In this document: piece after piece, positions 15,809-22,541 of the stretch
Layout of the letters: every line of letters starts with the position of its first letter
Position numbering within the stretch: the stretch's first letter is position 1
DNA from: Bacillota bacterium
GTDB taxonomy: Bacteria > Bacillota_I > Bacilli_A > RF39 > UBA660
Reading direction: 5' to 3'
DNA: 23,755 bases
Assembly (NCBI GenBank): GCA_023391185.1
Contig: JAEWBI010000019.1
Span: 1 to 23,755 of the forward strand
Notes under the pieces: generated by a model
The model's input: the letters and a program-made list of their open reading frames with translations, nothing else
What the model was told of the DNA's origin: nothing
Databases searched by the model: none
Program-made: the position numbers and the translations under genes

Positions 15809-16755
15809 TATTCACCATCCTTTTTATCATACATTGAATCGATTAAATTAAATAAATCTGAATCATTTAACTCCTTAGTATAGCTTTTATTAAGTTCCTT
15901 TTCATATCTATCATAATTACGATTTAGCTCATCCTCTACTAAAGAAATAGAATCATCATCTTCATCAGAATCTTTATAAATATCATTAGGATTTAAATCA
16001 TACTGACTTAACAAATCATCAAGAGCATCACTTTTTTCAAGTTCACCAAATATATCTATTGGTTGTTCTTCATAATTATCTTCATTATTATCAATAATAT
16101 CTTCATCAAATAAGTCTTCACCACTGAACGCAAATGAACTAGTACTAGATAAACTACTCTCTAATTCATCTTCTAATGTACCATATGCCTTTTTGCGAAT
16201 ATCATCAACGCTAATCTTATCAAAATCCGTATATACTGTTTTCGTCTTCTTTTTAGAAGAAATTTCATCTTTACGGTAGTTCTTATCTAATACTCCATAA
16301 ACTGGAGAAATAATTGGAGTTGGTTGAAAAATCTTCTTAGTTTCTTCACTCTTCTTACCATTATAACCAGATATAACAGGTGTAACAACAGTTTCTGTTC
16401 TAGTATATTTATATTCTTGTTTAACAACTGTAGGTTCAACTGGTTTACCTACCATTTCAAAATCACTATCATCAAAATATTTTGGTACTGGTTGTCTTAC
16501 TTCAGCTGGCGCAGTTTTTGGTGCCTCCATAGGAACAACAACTTCTTCTTCTTCTTCAATATAATCATCATATATTCTTGGTACTGGTTTTACCACCGGA
16601 GTTTGTTCAACTTTTACTGGTTGTTTCATTTCATTTTTTTGTTCTTTTGTTGCCTCTGGTCTTGGTATTTTTACTTGAATAACCTCTTTTTTTATAACAT
16701 CTTCATCATCTAACTCCTCGATGAACATATTTTTTACTTTATCTAAAAATCCCAT
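15808..16755 (-). CDS. Acidic, largely disordered protein with N-terminal amphipathic helix; unknown function
   Basis: Not assigned to a named family. The 315 residues start with MGFLDKVKNMFIEE, an amphipathic helix like those that tether SepF and similar division proteins to the membrane, followed by acidic residues. The middle (about 30-140) is rich in Pro, Val and Glu, with repeated KPVPRIYDDY/QPVPKYFDD motifs. A compact conserved-looking segment, PTPIISPVYGVLDKNYRKDE, lies near 145-166. The C-terminal half is Asp/Glu/Ser-rich and ends with a short helix (DLFNLIDSMYDKKDGE). The C-terminal SepF fold is not visible. The gene shares one base with the DUF948-like gene and starts 10 bases after the lipoprotein gene, so it is part of a four-gene envelope operon. 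An adaptor or scaffold at the membrane is a reasonable inference. Confidence 0.75.
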   Translation of the reverse strand: MGFLDKVKNMFIEELDDEDVIKKEVIQVKIPRPEATKEQKNEMKQPVKVEQTPVVKPVPRIYDDYIEEEEEVVVPMEAPKTAPAEVRQPVPKYFDDSDFEMVGKPVEPTVVKQEYKYTRTETVVTPVISGYNGKKSEETKKIFQPTPIISPVYGVLDKNYRKDEISSKKKTKTVYTDFDKISVDDIRKKAYGTLEDELESSLSSTSSFAFSGEDLFDEDIIDNNEDNYEEQPIDIFGELEKSDALDDLLSQYDLNPNDIYKDSDEDDDSISLVEDELNRNYDRYEKELNKSYTKELNDSDLFNLIDSMYDKKDGE

Positions 16756-16765
16756 CTAATCACCC

Positions 16766-17386
16766 TTATCCTTCTATATCTTCTACGTTGTATTCTAGAA
16801 AGTTACTATTTTCTTCTTTAGGCGTAAAAATATCGTACTTCTCGTCTTGATTGATAAAATAGTCATCATTAAGCATCAACTTAATAACATTACTATTGTA
16901 CTTTATAGTAGATAAAATATATGTCGCATTAAGTACAACATCATCGATATCTTCTTCTTGAACTAAAGCCTCTATTTTTGCATAATTATATAAAAATTCA
17001 ATTAAATAATAACCATTGTCTTGTTTATTAATCTCCAAATAACCTGTTTTATCATCTACATTTATATATCTTGAGTAATAACTATCTTTATTTTCATTGT
17101 AAGCAAATTCTTTTTTATAAAAATAACTATTTATATCAACATATAAATAATAATAATTACCATTTGAATACAACTTTTCGTTATACTCGCTTGTATCTAT
17201 ATAAGTAACTCCCCTAGGTTTATAATATTTATATCCCTTGCCAATAGTATTGTATAATGTATTATTTTTTGATAAAACAACACTAACAATTGTATCAATA
17301 TTATCTGTAGCAATTCTAACTACTGTGCAACCAGAAAGAAGAAATACGGAAAGTAACGCAAATATTATCTTACTTCTCTTTTTCAT
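16766..17386 (-). CDS. Lipoprotein of unknown function
   Basis: The 206-residue protein has a classic lipoprotein signal: MKKRSK, a hydrophobic core and the lipobox L17-S18-G19-C20. The mature part is rich in Tyr, Asn and Asp, with a beta-rich pattern (GNYYYLYVDINSYFYKKEF, TGYLEINKQDNGYYLIEFLYNYAKIEALV), a helix near 145-160 and an acidic tail. I do not recognise the fold. It has an AAGGTGT ribosome binding site and a TGATATAAT promoter upstream, and heads the operon with the acidic protein, DUF948-like and YtxH-like genes. It would be anchored to the outer face of the membrane. Confidence 0.85.
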   Translation of the reverse strand: MKKRSKIIFALLSVFLLSGCTVVRIATDNIDTIVSVVLSKNNTLYNTIGKGYKYYKPRGVTYIDTSEYNEKLYSNGNYYYLYVDINSYFYKKEFAYNENKDSYYSRYINVDDKTGYLEINKQDNGYYLIEFLYNYAKIEALVQEEDIDDVVLNATYILSTIKYNSNVIKLMLNDDYFINQDEKYDIFTPKEENSNFLEYNVEDIEG

Positions 17387-17406
17387 ATTACACCTTCTAT
17401 AATCTA

Positions 17407-17415
17407 ATTATATCA
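17407..17415 (-). promoter_or_regulatory. Extended -10 promoter of the lipoprotein operon
   Basis: The minus strand reads TGATATAAT, identical to the pyk promoter core, 20 bp before the lipoprotein ATG. No -35 match is seen at 17 bp; that region is occupied by the trmB terminator. Confidence 0.72.
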
Positions 17416-17441
17416 AAAAAAACTATTTTAGAGTAGTTTTT
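17415..17441 (-). terminator. Terminator of trmB
   Basis: On the minus strand, AAAAACTA pairs with TAGTTTTT around an 8-base loop (arms 17434-17441 and 17418-17425), with the T run continuing to 17415. It sits 20 bases after the trmB stop codon. Confidence 0.82.
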
Positions 17442-17460
17442 CTTAACTTGACATGTTAAT

Positions 17461-18093
17461 TTACTGTCTAGTAACTTTAACCATATATATTTTCTCGCCT
17501 TTACTGGCAAATTTTTTTTCATACTCAGTTGGAATATTATCCTTTATATCATCATTATATAAATCCAAAGATAATTCTTCCATCTTATAACCATAATTAT
17601 TAAATGACATAATTGAATATTCAAACAATTTTCTATTATCTGTCTTCTGAATAATAGTATTACCATTTTTAAACACTTTATCATACTTTTCTAAAAATCT
17701 TGTGCTTGTAAGTCTTCTAATTTCATGCCTGTTTTTAGGCCATGGATCAGAAAAGTTCAAAAAAATTGTATCTATTTCTTTTTCAAAAACATCTTCTATA
17801 TCTAAAGCATCCATTCTAATAAGTTTAAGATTTGGTAAATCGATATCACCAATCTTTTGGATTGCCCTTGCAAGTACACTGTCAAACTTCTCGATACCAA
17901 TAAAATTAATATCTGGATACCTTAAAGCATTATTATAAATAAATGTTCCCTTACCCATTCCTATCTCTATTTTTATTGGGTTATCATTCCCAAAAATCAT
18001 GTTATATTTACCTTTATTTTCTGAAGGATTTAAAACAACATATTTAGAATTTATTATTATTTCTTTAGCACCGCTTACATTTCTAAGCCTCAT
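17461..18093 (-). CDS. trmB: tRNA (guanine-N7-)-methyltransferase
   Basis: SAM-dependent methyltransferase that makes m7G, normally at position 46 of tRNA. The 210-residue protein from the ATG at 18093 matches family length; an in-frame ATG at 18147 adds 18 residues but lies upstream of the likely promoter. Motifs: MRLRNVSGAKE at the N-terminus; the SAM-binding KIEIGMGKGTFI (about 40-51); the acidic GIEKFD; the signature NFSDPWPKNRHEIRRL (about 117-132); QKTDNRKLFEYS; and the C-terminal TEYEKKFASKGEKIYMV, which binds substrate. It appears monocistronic, with a -10 element and a terminator of its own. Confidence 0.95.
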   Translation of the reverse strand: MRLRNVSGAKEIIINSKYVVLNPSENKGKYNMIFGNDNPIKIEIGMGKGTFIYNNALRYPDINFIGIEKFDSVLARAIQKIGDIDLPNLKLIRMDALDIEDVFEKEIDTIFLNFSDPWPKNRHEIRRLTSTRFLEKYDKVFKNGNTIIQKTDNRKLFEYSIMSFNNYGYKMEELSLDLYNDDIKDNIPTEYEKKFASKGEKIYMVKVTRQ

Positions 18094-18109
18094 AAAATCA
18101 CCATGTCCA

Positions 18110-18118
18110 ATTTTATCA
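18110..18118 (-). promoter_or_regulatory. Probable extended -10 promoter of trmB
   Basis: The minus strand reads TGATAAAAT, one mismatch from the TGATATAAT seen before pyk and the lipoprotein operon, 17 bp before the trmB ATG at 18093. It falls inside the longer open frame and therefore supports the shorter start. Confidence 0.55.
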
Positions 18119-18123
18119 TATTT

Positions 18124-18152
18124 ATCACAAAAAAGGAATACATGCATATAAT
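18124..18152 (+). promoter_or_regulatory. Promoter of the Met/Pro/Gly repeat gene
   Basis: ATCACA (18124-18129, four of six to TTGACA) is separated by 17 bp from TATAAT (18147-18152). An alternative sporulation-type reading exists: TCATATT (18116-18122), a perfect match to the sigma-E -35 consensus KMATATT, 14 bp before AATACATG (18137-18144), a partial match to CATACANT. The sequence alone does not decide between them. Confidence 0.55.
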
Positions 18153-18171
18153 TTATTAGAAAGCAAAGGAA

Positions 18172-18522
18172 GTGTTTAAACTGAAAAAAGATAGAAATTG
18201 CTCTGTAGGAGCATATCCTATGTATCCTATGTATGGTAATATGGGTGCAATGCCAAATCCTGGTATGGGAGTAATGCCAAATCCTGGTATGGGTGCAATG
18301 CCAAACCCTGGTATGCCTATGTCTCCAAATATGGGACCTATGACAACCCCAATGACTACACCTATGACTACTAACAATTACGGTCCTACTAATGATAGTT
18401 ATGGTTCACTTGCCAATCAAATAAATAATCTAGAAAAAAGAGTTACACGATTAGAAAACAGTATGATGTCTTCTAATAGTACAACTCCATCTTATTCTGA
18501 ATCCAACTTCTACATGGTTTAA
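18172..18522 (+). CDS. Short Met/Pro/Gly repeat protein with C-terminal coiled coil; unknown function
   Basis: The basic N-terminus (FKLKKDRN) is followed by a single Cys, a YPMYPMYGNMG stretch, three copies of an eight-residue G(A/V)MPNPGM unit, a TTPMTTPMTT stretch, and a heptad helix (SLANQINNLEKRVTRLENSM) before a Ser/Thr-rich tail. There is no signal peptide or membrane helix. Start choice is difficult. The GTG at 18172 lies inside the best ribosome binding site, AAGGAAGTG (18166-18174), so the well-spaced CTG at 18181 may be the real start (113 residues rather than 116). No ATG occurs in this frame before residue 17. Low-complexity architecture of this kind is common in spore coat and surface assembly proteins, but no family is recognised. 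It is one of only two plus-strand genes in the window. Confidence 0.75.
   Translation: MFKLKKDRNCSVGAYPMYPMYGNMGAMPNPGMGVMPNPGMGAMPNPGMPMSPNMGPMTTPMTTPMTTNNYGPTNDSYGSLANQINNLEKRVTRLENSMMSSNSTTPSYSESNFYMV
18244..18315 (+). repeat. Three tandem 24-bp coding repeats (GAMPNPGM units)
   Basis: Units at 18244-18267, 18268-18291 and 18292-18315 differ at only a few bases and encode GAMPNPGM, GVMPNPGM and GAMPNPGM. They are in frame, so copy number can change without breaking the gene. Confidence 0.92.
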
Positions 18523-18542
18523 AAGACTTAGGTCTTTTTTTT
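18521..18542. terminator. Shared terminator of convergent genes
   Basis: AAAAGAC (18521-18527) and GTCTTTT (18532-18538) flank a TTAG loop, followed by more T on the plus strand. The plus-strand TAA (18520-18522) overlaps the left arm. On the minus strand the hairpin directly follows the pilin-like gene's TAA (18541-18543), although the T tail there is short. Confidence 0.75.
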
Positions 18543-20178
18543 ATCTTAACCAGTTGATTTCGCCGTATCCAGCCCCCCAAGGAGAATTAAGTATTCCATT
18601 ATTTACATTATCTATATTAAATGTTATAAAGTTATGGGAATTATTGAAAGCATCAGCCGCTATCGAAACTACATTGTTTGGAATATTTATTTGCTGAAAA
18701 TTATTATCAGTAAATGCTAAACTTCCAATTGCTGTTAATCCAGTTCCCAATGTTACTGTTTTAGATTTATTACCAGCAAATGCATAAGCACCTATATCAG
18801 TAATATTATTTGGGATTATTATATCTTCTATATTATTGTTTTGAAATGTCCAACCATGAATTGAATTTATACTAGTTGGTATAATAACACTAGTTAAATT
18901 GTTATTATAGAATGCTCCAAGACCTATATTTGTAATTGTATTACTTAAATTAATTGTATTTAAATTATTATTTTTGAATGCCCAAGCACCTATATTTATA
19001 AGTATACTTGGTAACGTTATAGAACTTAGAAAATTATCCTCAAATGCATAATCTCCAATACTTGTTACAGTACTTGGTATATTTATTTGACTTATAGAAT
19101 TATCGATAAAAGCATAACTTCCAATACTTGTTATGTTAGTAGGAAGTACTATTTTGTTTAATTGGTTATATGCAAAAGCAAAATTATTTATAACAGTGTT
19201 ATTTTGTGGTATGTTAGCACTTGATATAGCATTATTATAAAAAGCACCATCTTCTATACTAATGACACTTTCTGGAATTAGCAATTCTTCAATAAGGTTA
19301 TCTCTAAAACTCCAATTTCCAATCTCTTTTATTGTACTTGGAAATACTACTGATTTTATATAATTAAGTCCGAAGACAGAACTAGACAGTTTTGTAAGTC
19401 CCTCTGGAAGAACAAGATCAGTAATTCTATTATTATAAAAAGCAAAGTTTCCAATATTATCAAGTTGCTTTATATTACCAAAACTTATACCTACTATTTC
19501 ATTATTGGCAAAAGCACCTTCATCTATATTTACTCCAGAATTTATTTTCTTTAAGTCTATAGCCTTTGAAAAATTAACATAGGCTATTTTTTTTGTTTGA
19601 TTTGTTCCTGCAAAACTGTTTGCATCAATATAATATACTGGAATATCATTGATTTTTTCAGGAATTGTAACATTAATTCCGCAATTTGGATTAGCAAAAT
19701 CATAGCCTATTATTGTATTAGTAGATGAATTAAATACAAAACAGCTTTCATCTGTTGAAAGAGAATTATCATTTAAAATACAATTATCATTATCATATTT
19801 TTTTATAATTGGATTTTCTTCATCGTAATCTTTTGTAGCACAAAAACTAGAATCGCTAGCTACAATAGCAACATCACATTTTTCATCGATATATATAGAT
19901 GCATTAGTAGGAAGTTTACCTTCAATATCTATATTATAAATATCAGAAAATAAGCCATTATCTATAGTTAAATATGTTGTATTCCATTTTCCTTCTAAAA
20001 CTCCTGTATTACACTTATTAGATAATGAAGTCGAAACTCCAACAACTGTTTGTTTAAAGGCTAATTCCCTTGATTGATTAACTATTTTATTAACTATAGG
20101 AATTGCAATAAGTGCAATTATACCAAGTATTAGTATAACTGCTAATAATTCTATTAATGTAAAACCTTTTTTTCTCAA
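18541..20178 (-). CDS. Pilin-like secreted BspA-type leucine-rich repeat protein
   Basis: Second member of the surface family. The preferred start is TTG at 20178, giving MRKKG|FTLIE: a five-residue prepilin leader, Glu at +5 and a hydrophobic helix to about 31. An ATG at 20193 is in frame, but it would start only about 3 bases after the predicted transcript start and lacks a ribosome binding site, whereas GGAG lies 9 bases before the TTG. Residues about 55-135 form a Cys-containing globular part and about 146-190 the module SCFVFNSS...GYDF...CGINVTIPEKI shared with the other two members. From about 190 to 520 run some 14 regular BspA/LRR_5 repeats (IGxxAFxxNxIxxxxxP). The protein ends exactly at a PWG...NWLR cap, which in the larger paralogue is internal. 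No CUB-like domain is present. Confidence 0.87.
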   Translation of the reverse strand: MRKKGFTLIELLAVILILGIIALIAIPIVNKIVNQSRELAFKQTVVGVSTSLSNKCNTGVLEGKWNTTYLTIDNGLFSDIYNIDIEGKLPTNASIYIDEKCDVAIVASDSSFCATKDYDEENPIIKKYDNDNCILNDNSLSTDESCFVFNSSTNTIIGYDFANPNCGINVTIPEKINDIPVYYIDANSFAGTNQTKKIAYVNFSKAIDLKKINSGVNIDEGAFANNEIVGISFGNIKQLDNIGNFAFYNNRITDLVLPEGLTKLSSSVFGLNYIKSVVFPSTIKEIGNWSFRDNLIEELLIPESVISIEDGAFYNNAISSANIPQNNTVINNFAFAYNQLNKIVLPTNITSIGSYAFIDNSISQINIPSTVTSIGDYAFEDNFLSSITLPSILINIGAWAFKNNNLNTINLSNTITNIGLGAFYNNNLTSVIIPTSINSIHGWTFQNNNIEDIIIPNNITDIGAYAFAGNKSKTVTLGTGLTAIGSLAFTDNNFQQINIPNNVVSIAADAFNNSHNFITFNIDNVNNGILNSPWGAGYGEINWLR

Positions 20179-20202
20179 ACTTAAACACTCCATTCTAATA
20201 AA

Positions 20203-20211
20203 ATTATATCA
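20203..20211 (-). promoter_or_regulatory. Extended -10 promoter of the second pilin-like gene
   Basis: The minus strand reads TGATATAAT, the same element as before pyk and the lipoprotein operon. The predicted transcript start, near 20196, leaves about 18 bases before the TTG at 20178. Confidence 0.7.
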
Positions 20212-20258
20212 TAATTACTATACATATTTAATATAACGTAAAAAAGATTTACTATCTA

Positions 20259-20290
20259 TGCATTATTTTTATAAAACTTTACATTATAAT
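20259..20290 (+). promoter_or_regulatory. Promoter of sspI, compatible with forespore sigma-G/sigma-F
   Basis: TGCATT (20259-20264) lies 17 bp from CATTATA (20282-20288). These fit the sigma-G pattern TGAATA-17/18-CATACTA at four of six and five of seven positions. TATAAT (20285-20290) overlaps the -10, but at 17 bp there is no sigma-A -35. sspI of Bacillus is forespore-controlled, so the reading suits the gene. Confidence 0.5.
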
Positions 20291-20306
20291 ATTAAGAGGT
20301 GATACT

Positions 20307-20519
20307 ATGAATATAGATATAAGAAAAAATATTATTGATAATTTTAAGGACAGTAATGAAGAAGAATTAGCCACTTCAATCAAGGAAGCAATAAGTGAAA
20401 AGGATGAAATCACTCTACCTGGTTTAGGGGTACTATTTGAGATTCTATGGGCAAATAGTTCTGATAAAGAAGTTATATTAAAGGACTTAATTGATGGTTT
20501 AAAAAAAGAAAAAGTTTAA
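20307..20519 (+). CDS. sspI: Small acid-soluble spore protein I family (SspI)
   Basis: The 70-residue protein matches the SspI family along its full length: MNIDIRKNIIDNF, then EEELATSIKEAISEKDE, then the family core LPGLGVLFEILWANSS, and a Lys-rich end. In Bacillus this minor spore protein is made in the forespore under sigma-G and degraded at outgrowth. It is not a DNA-binding alpha/beta-type SASP. The ribosome binding site AGAGGTGAT (20294-20302) is well spaced. It is monocistronic, with a forespore-like promoter upstream and a shared palindromic terminator downstream. It implies that the organism sporulates or descends recently from a spore former; no other sporulation gene is visible here. 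Confidence 0.9.
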   Translation: MNIDIRKNIIDNFKDSNEEELATSIKEAISEKDEITLPGLGVLFEILWANSSDKEVILKDLIDGLKKEKV

Positions 20520-20533
20520 CTTTTTCTTTTTTT
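20501..20533. terminator. Bidirectional terminator between sspI and the third pilin-like gene
   Basis: A perfect 16-bp inverted repeat (20501-20516 and 20518-20533) with a single-base centre; A-rich on the left and T-rich on the right, so each strand has its own T tail. The sspI stop (20517-20519) lies at the apex, and the stop of the convergent gene (20532-20534) overlaps the right arm. Confidence 0.92.
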
Positions 20534-22511
20534 ATTGAGGCATTAAATTAGTTGGAAAACCAATTGTAGTCCATCTTGAATTGAAACGCGTTGCAGTTCC
20601 TAAGACTGTGATACTATTCCACTCATTTGAAAAACTTTTATAAAAAGCATTATCACCAATAGTTGTAACTGTTGCTGGAATTGTAACTGAAGTTATGTAA
20701 TTATTATTAAATGCTTCTTCACCTATTACAGCCAAGTTTGGTGCTGTTGTTAAATCTATATTATTTATATAACAATGTCTAAATGCTTGATAATCAATAT
20801 TTACTACTGTACTTGGAAGTTTAACATTTCCGTACATTGGGCCACCATAACTTACTAATGTAGTGTAATCATAGCTTGCATCACTATTTTTTTTATAAAT
20901 GAATGCTTGATTATCTGCAAGTTCATTGCCATTAACTGATCCTGGAGTAATCTGCGTAAGATTATCAAAGCTTCCTGGTGCAAAACTTTTAATGTCGCAA
21001 TATCTAAATGCTTTTGAATCCAAGGTTCTAACACTAGATGGTATTGTAACATTCGTAGTTTTAACCCTACTACCACCATAACTTACTAATGTAGTATTAT
21101 CTACTGTACCATCACTATTTCTAGCATAAACAAAAGCATTAGAATCATTTAAAGAATTATATAGAAATGCACCTTCACCTACATGTGTAAGTTTGTTTAT
21201 ACTACCCCAATTAATTGAAGTAAGATAATTATATTCAAATGCATATGCTCCGATATATTCTAAATTTGTTAACATACTTAGATCTAATGTTCCACTTAGT
21301 TCACATTCATCGAAAGCACTTTCGTTTATAGTAATTAAATTAGGTGTTTTAGAAAAATCAAATTTTTTAAGTGGATTCTCACGGAAAGTATAAAAACCTA
21401 AGTAAGTAAGACTTGGCAATTCACTCATAACAAGTGTAGTTATACTATTTCCTTCAAAAACACGTGACCTTATTTCTGATAATTTTGGTAAATTATTTAA
21501 TTTAAGACTCTTAATTAAATTTTCACCAAACCCATCTGAACTTATTCTAATAAGTTCAGGTAAGTTGTTAAGTACTAAACTTGTAATATTATTATTATAA
21601 AATATGTAATCACCAAACTCAATTAGTAATGGAGAATTTTCGATTTTTAATTCACCAGAGATATTATTATACGCAAATGCTGAGTCATCTACTTTTTGTA
21701 AAGCAGGTAAATTAGAAAGATTTACCGTCAATAATTGATTAGCTTCAAATGAAGAATTTTCAATTGTCTTTAATGCTGGTGCTTTAGTAAAATCTATACT
21801 CTCTAAATCATTGTTATAAAAAGCATAATCTCCGATTTCATAAAATTCTGGCATATTTCCAAAATTAATATAATTTATTAAATTGTTTGCGAATGCTCCT
21901 AATTCTTGACCACCAGTTGATTTATATATTCTTCTTAAATAAGTTGCATTACTAAAATCAACACTAGTTATCTTATTTTTATGACCAATACCATTAAAAG
22001 ATCCCGGACCTATATAAACAACTTTCACTCCATCTATCATATCTGGTATTGTAACATCCATAGGACAAGCTTCTGTATCATCAAAATTATAACCTGTTAT
22101 TACCCTATTAACTGAATCAAAAGTAAAACAAGAAGTATCTATGTTTTGCTTACAGTTTGAATAAGTATATGTATATGAATTATAATTTGAATCGTAATAT
22201 ATTCTTACGCATTGATTTAAGTTTTTAGTACTGTCTTTTGGATCAACTAAGGTAACATCATCAATATAATTCTCGTCTACCAAAGTTTGTGTTGGTAAAA
22301 AATAAGCAGTATCTTCATTCAATAATTTTGGATTTTCAGATGCCCAACTTTTTGCGGCTGCTTCTATAGTTTTTATTTGCGTTGACCTAGCTTTATTTTT
22401 TGAACCTTTAACTAAATTATTAACTGTTGGTACTGCAATAACCCCAACAATTGCTAAAACTATTAATACTCCAAGTAACTCTACAAGTGTAAAACCATTT
22501 TTATTTTTCAT
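20532..22511 (-). CDS. Pilin-like secreted BspA-type leucine-rich repeat protein
   Basis: Third member of the surface family, 659 residues, with an AGGTGGT ribosome binding site. The leader is MKNKNG|FTLVE, with Glu at +5 and a hydrophobic helix to about 33. Residues about 40-125 resemble a pilin globular part (IKTIEAAAKSWASENP; TLVDENYIDD). The shared module SCFTFDSVNRVITGYNF...CPMDVTIPDMI is at 127-160. About twenty LRR units follow, many in a longer NLPxLxxIxxxAFxxNxI form rather than the short form of the other two paralogues. Two copies of a 50- to 55-residue segment containing TTLVSYGG occur at about 455-510 and 532-586. The C-terminus, WTTIGFPTNLMPQ, is a different end cap. A promoter and a terminator make it monocistronic. 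It is likely exported and surface-exposed; assembly into a filament is not shown. Confidence 0.87.
   Translation of the reverse strand: MKNKNGFTLVELLGVLIVLAIVGVIAVPTVNNLVKGSKNKARSTQIKTIEAAAKSWASENPKLLNEDTAYFLPTQTLVDENYIDDVTLVDPKDSTKNLNQCVRIYYDSNYNSYTYTYSNCKQNIDTSCFTFDSVNRVITGYNFDDTEACPMDVTIPDMIDGVKVVYIGPGSFNGIGHKNKITSVDFSNATYLRRIYKSTGGQELGAFANNLINYINFGNMPEFYEIGDYAFYNNDLESIDFTKAPALKTIENSSFEANQLLTVNLSNLPALQKVDDSAFAYNNISGELKIENSPLLIEFGDYIFYNNNITSLVLNNLPELIRISSDGFGENLIKSLKLNNLPKLSEIRSRVFEGNSITTLVMSELPSLTYLGFYTFRENPLKKFDFSKTPNLITINESAFDECELSGTLDLSMLTNLEYIGAYAFEYNYLTSINWGSINKLTHVGEGAFLYNSLNDSNAFVYARNSDGTVDNTTLVSYGGSRVKTTNVTIPSSVRTLDSKAFRYCDIKSFAPGSFDNLTQITPGSVNGNELADNQAFIYKKNSDASYDYTTLVSYGGPMYGNVKLPSTVVNIDYQAFRHCYINNIDLTTAPNLAVIGEEAFNNNYITSVTIPATVTTIGDNAFYKSFSNEWNSITVLGTATRFNSRWTTIGFPTNLMPQ
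20754..20918 (-). repeat. Internal duplication, second copy (partner at 20982-21149)
   Basis: Codons 532-586 of the third pilin-like protein repeat codons 455-510 at a 231-bp offset. Shared residues include AF(V/I)Y, NSD, TTLVSYGG and QAFRHC/KAFRYC. A 23-base block is identical in both copies (20842-20864 and 21073-21095). Confidence 0.8.
20982..21149 (-). repeat. Internal duplication, first copy (partner at 20754-20918)
   Basis: Codons 455-510 of the same gene. The protein-level match to the second copy is much higher than between ordinary LRR units, so this is a recent segmental duplication. Confidence 0.8.
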
Positions 22512-22541
22512 ACTACCACCTATTATATTATTATTATATAT

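Noticed and set aside
16324..16713. Plus-strand open frame rich in Phe, Trp and Tyr
   Set aside because: It is an antisense shadow of the Lys/Glu-rich acidic protein gene, which has a start site and operon context.
15808..16755. SepF identity for the acidic protein
   Set aside because: Only the N-terminal amphipathic helix is similar; the C-terminal SepF core domain is not seen.
18094..18147. 18-codon extension of trmB
   Set aside because: It includes the probable -10 element, and the family normally starts at MRLRN.
18244..18315. Possible CRISPR-like repeats
   Set aside because: The 24-bp units are directly adjacent with no spacers and are in frame within a coding region.
20855..21079. 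Minus-strand open frame of 74 codons
   Set aside because: It lies inside the third pilin-like gene in another frame and has no family features.
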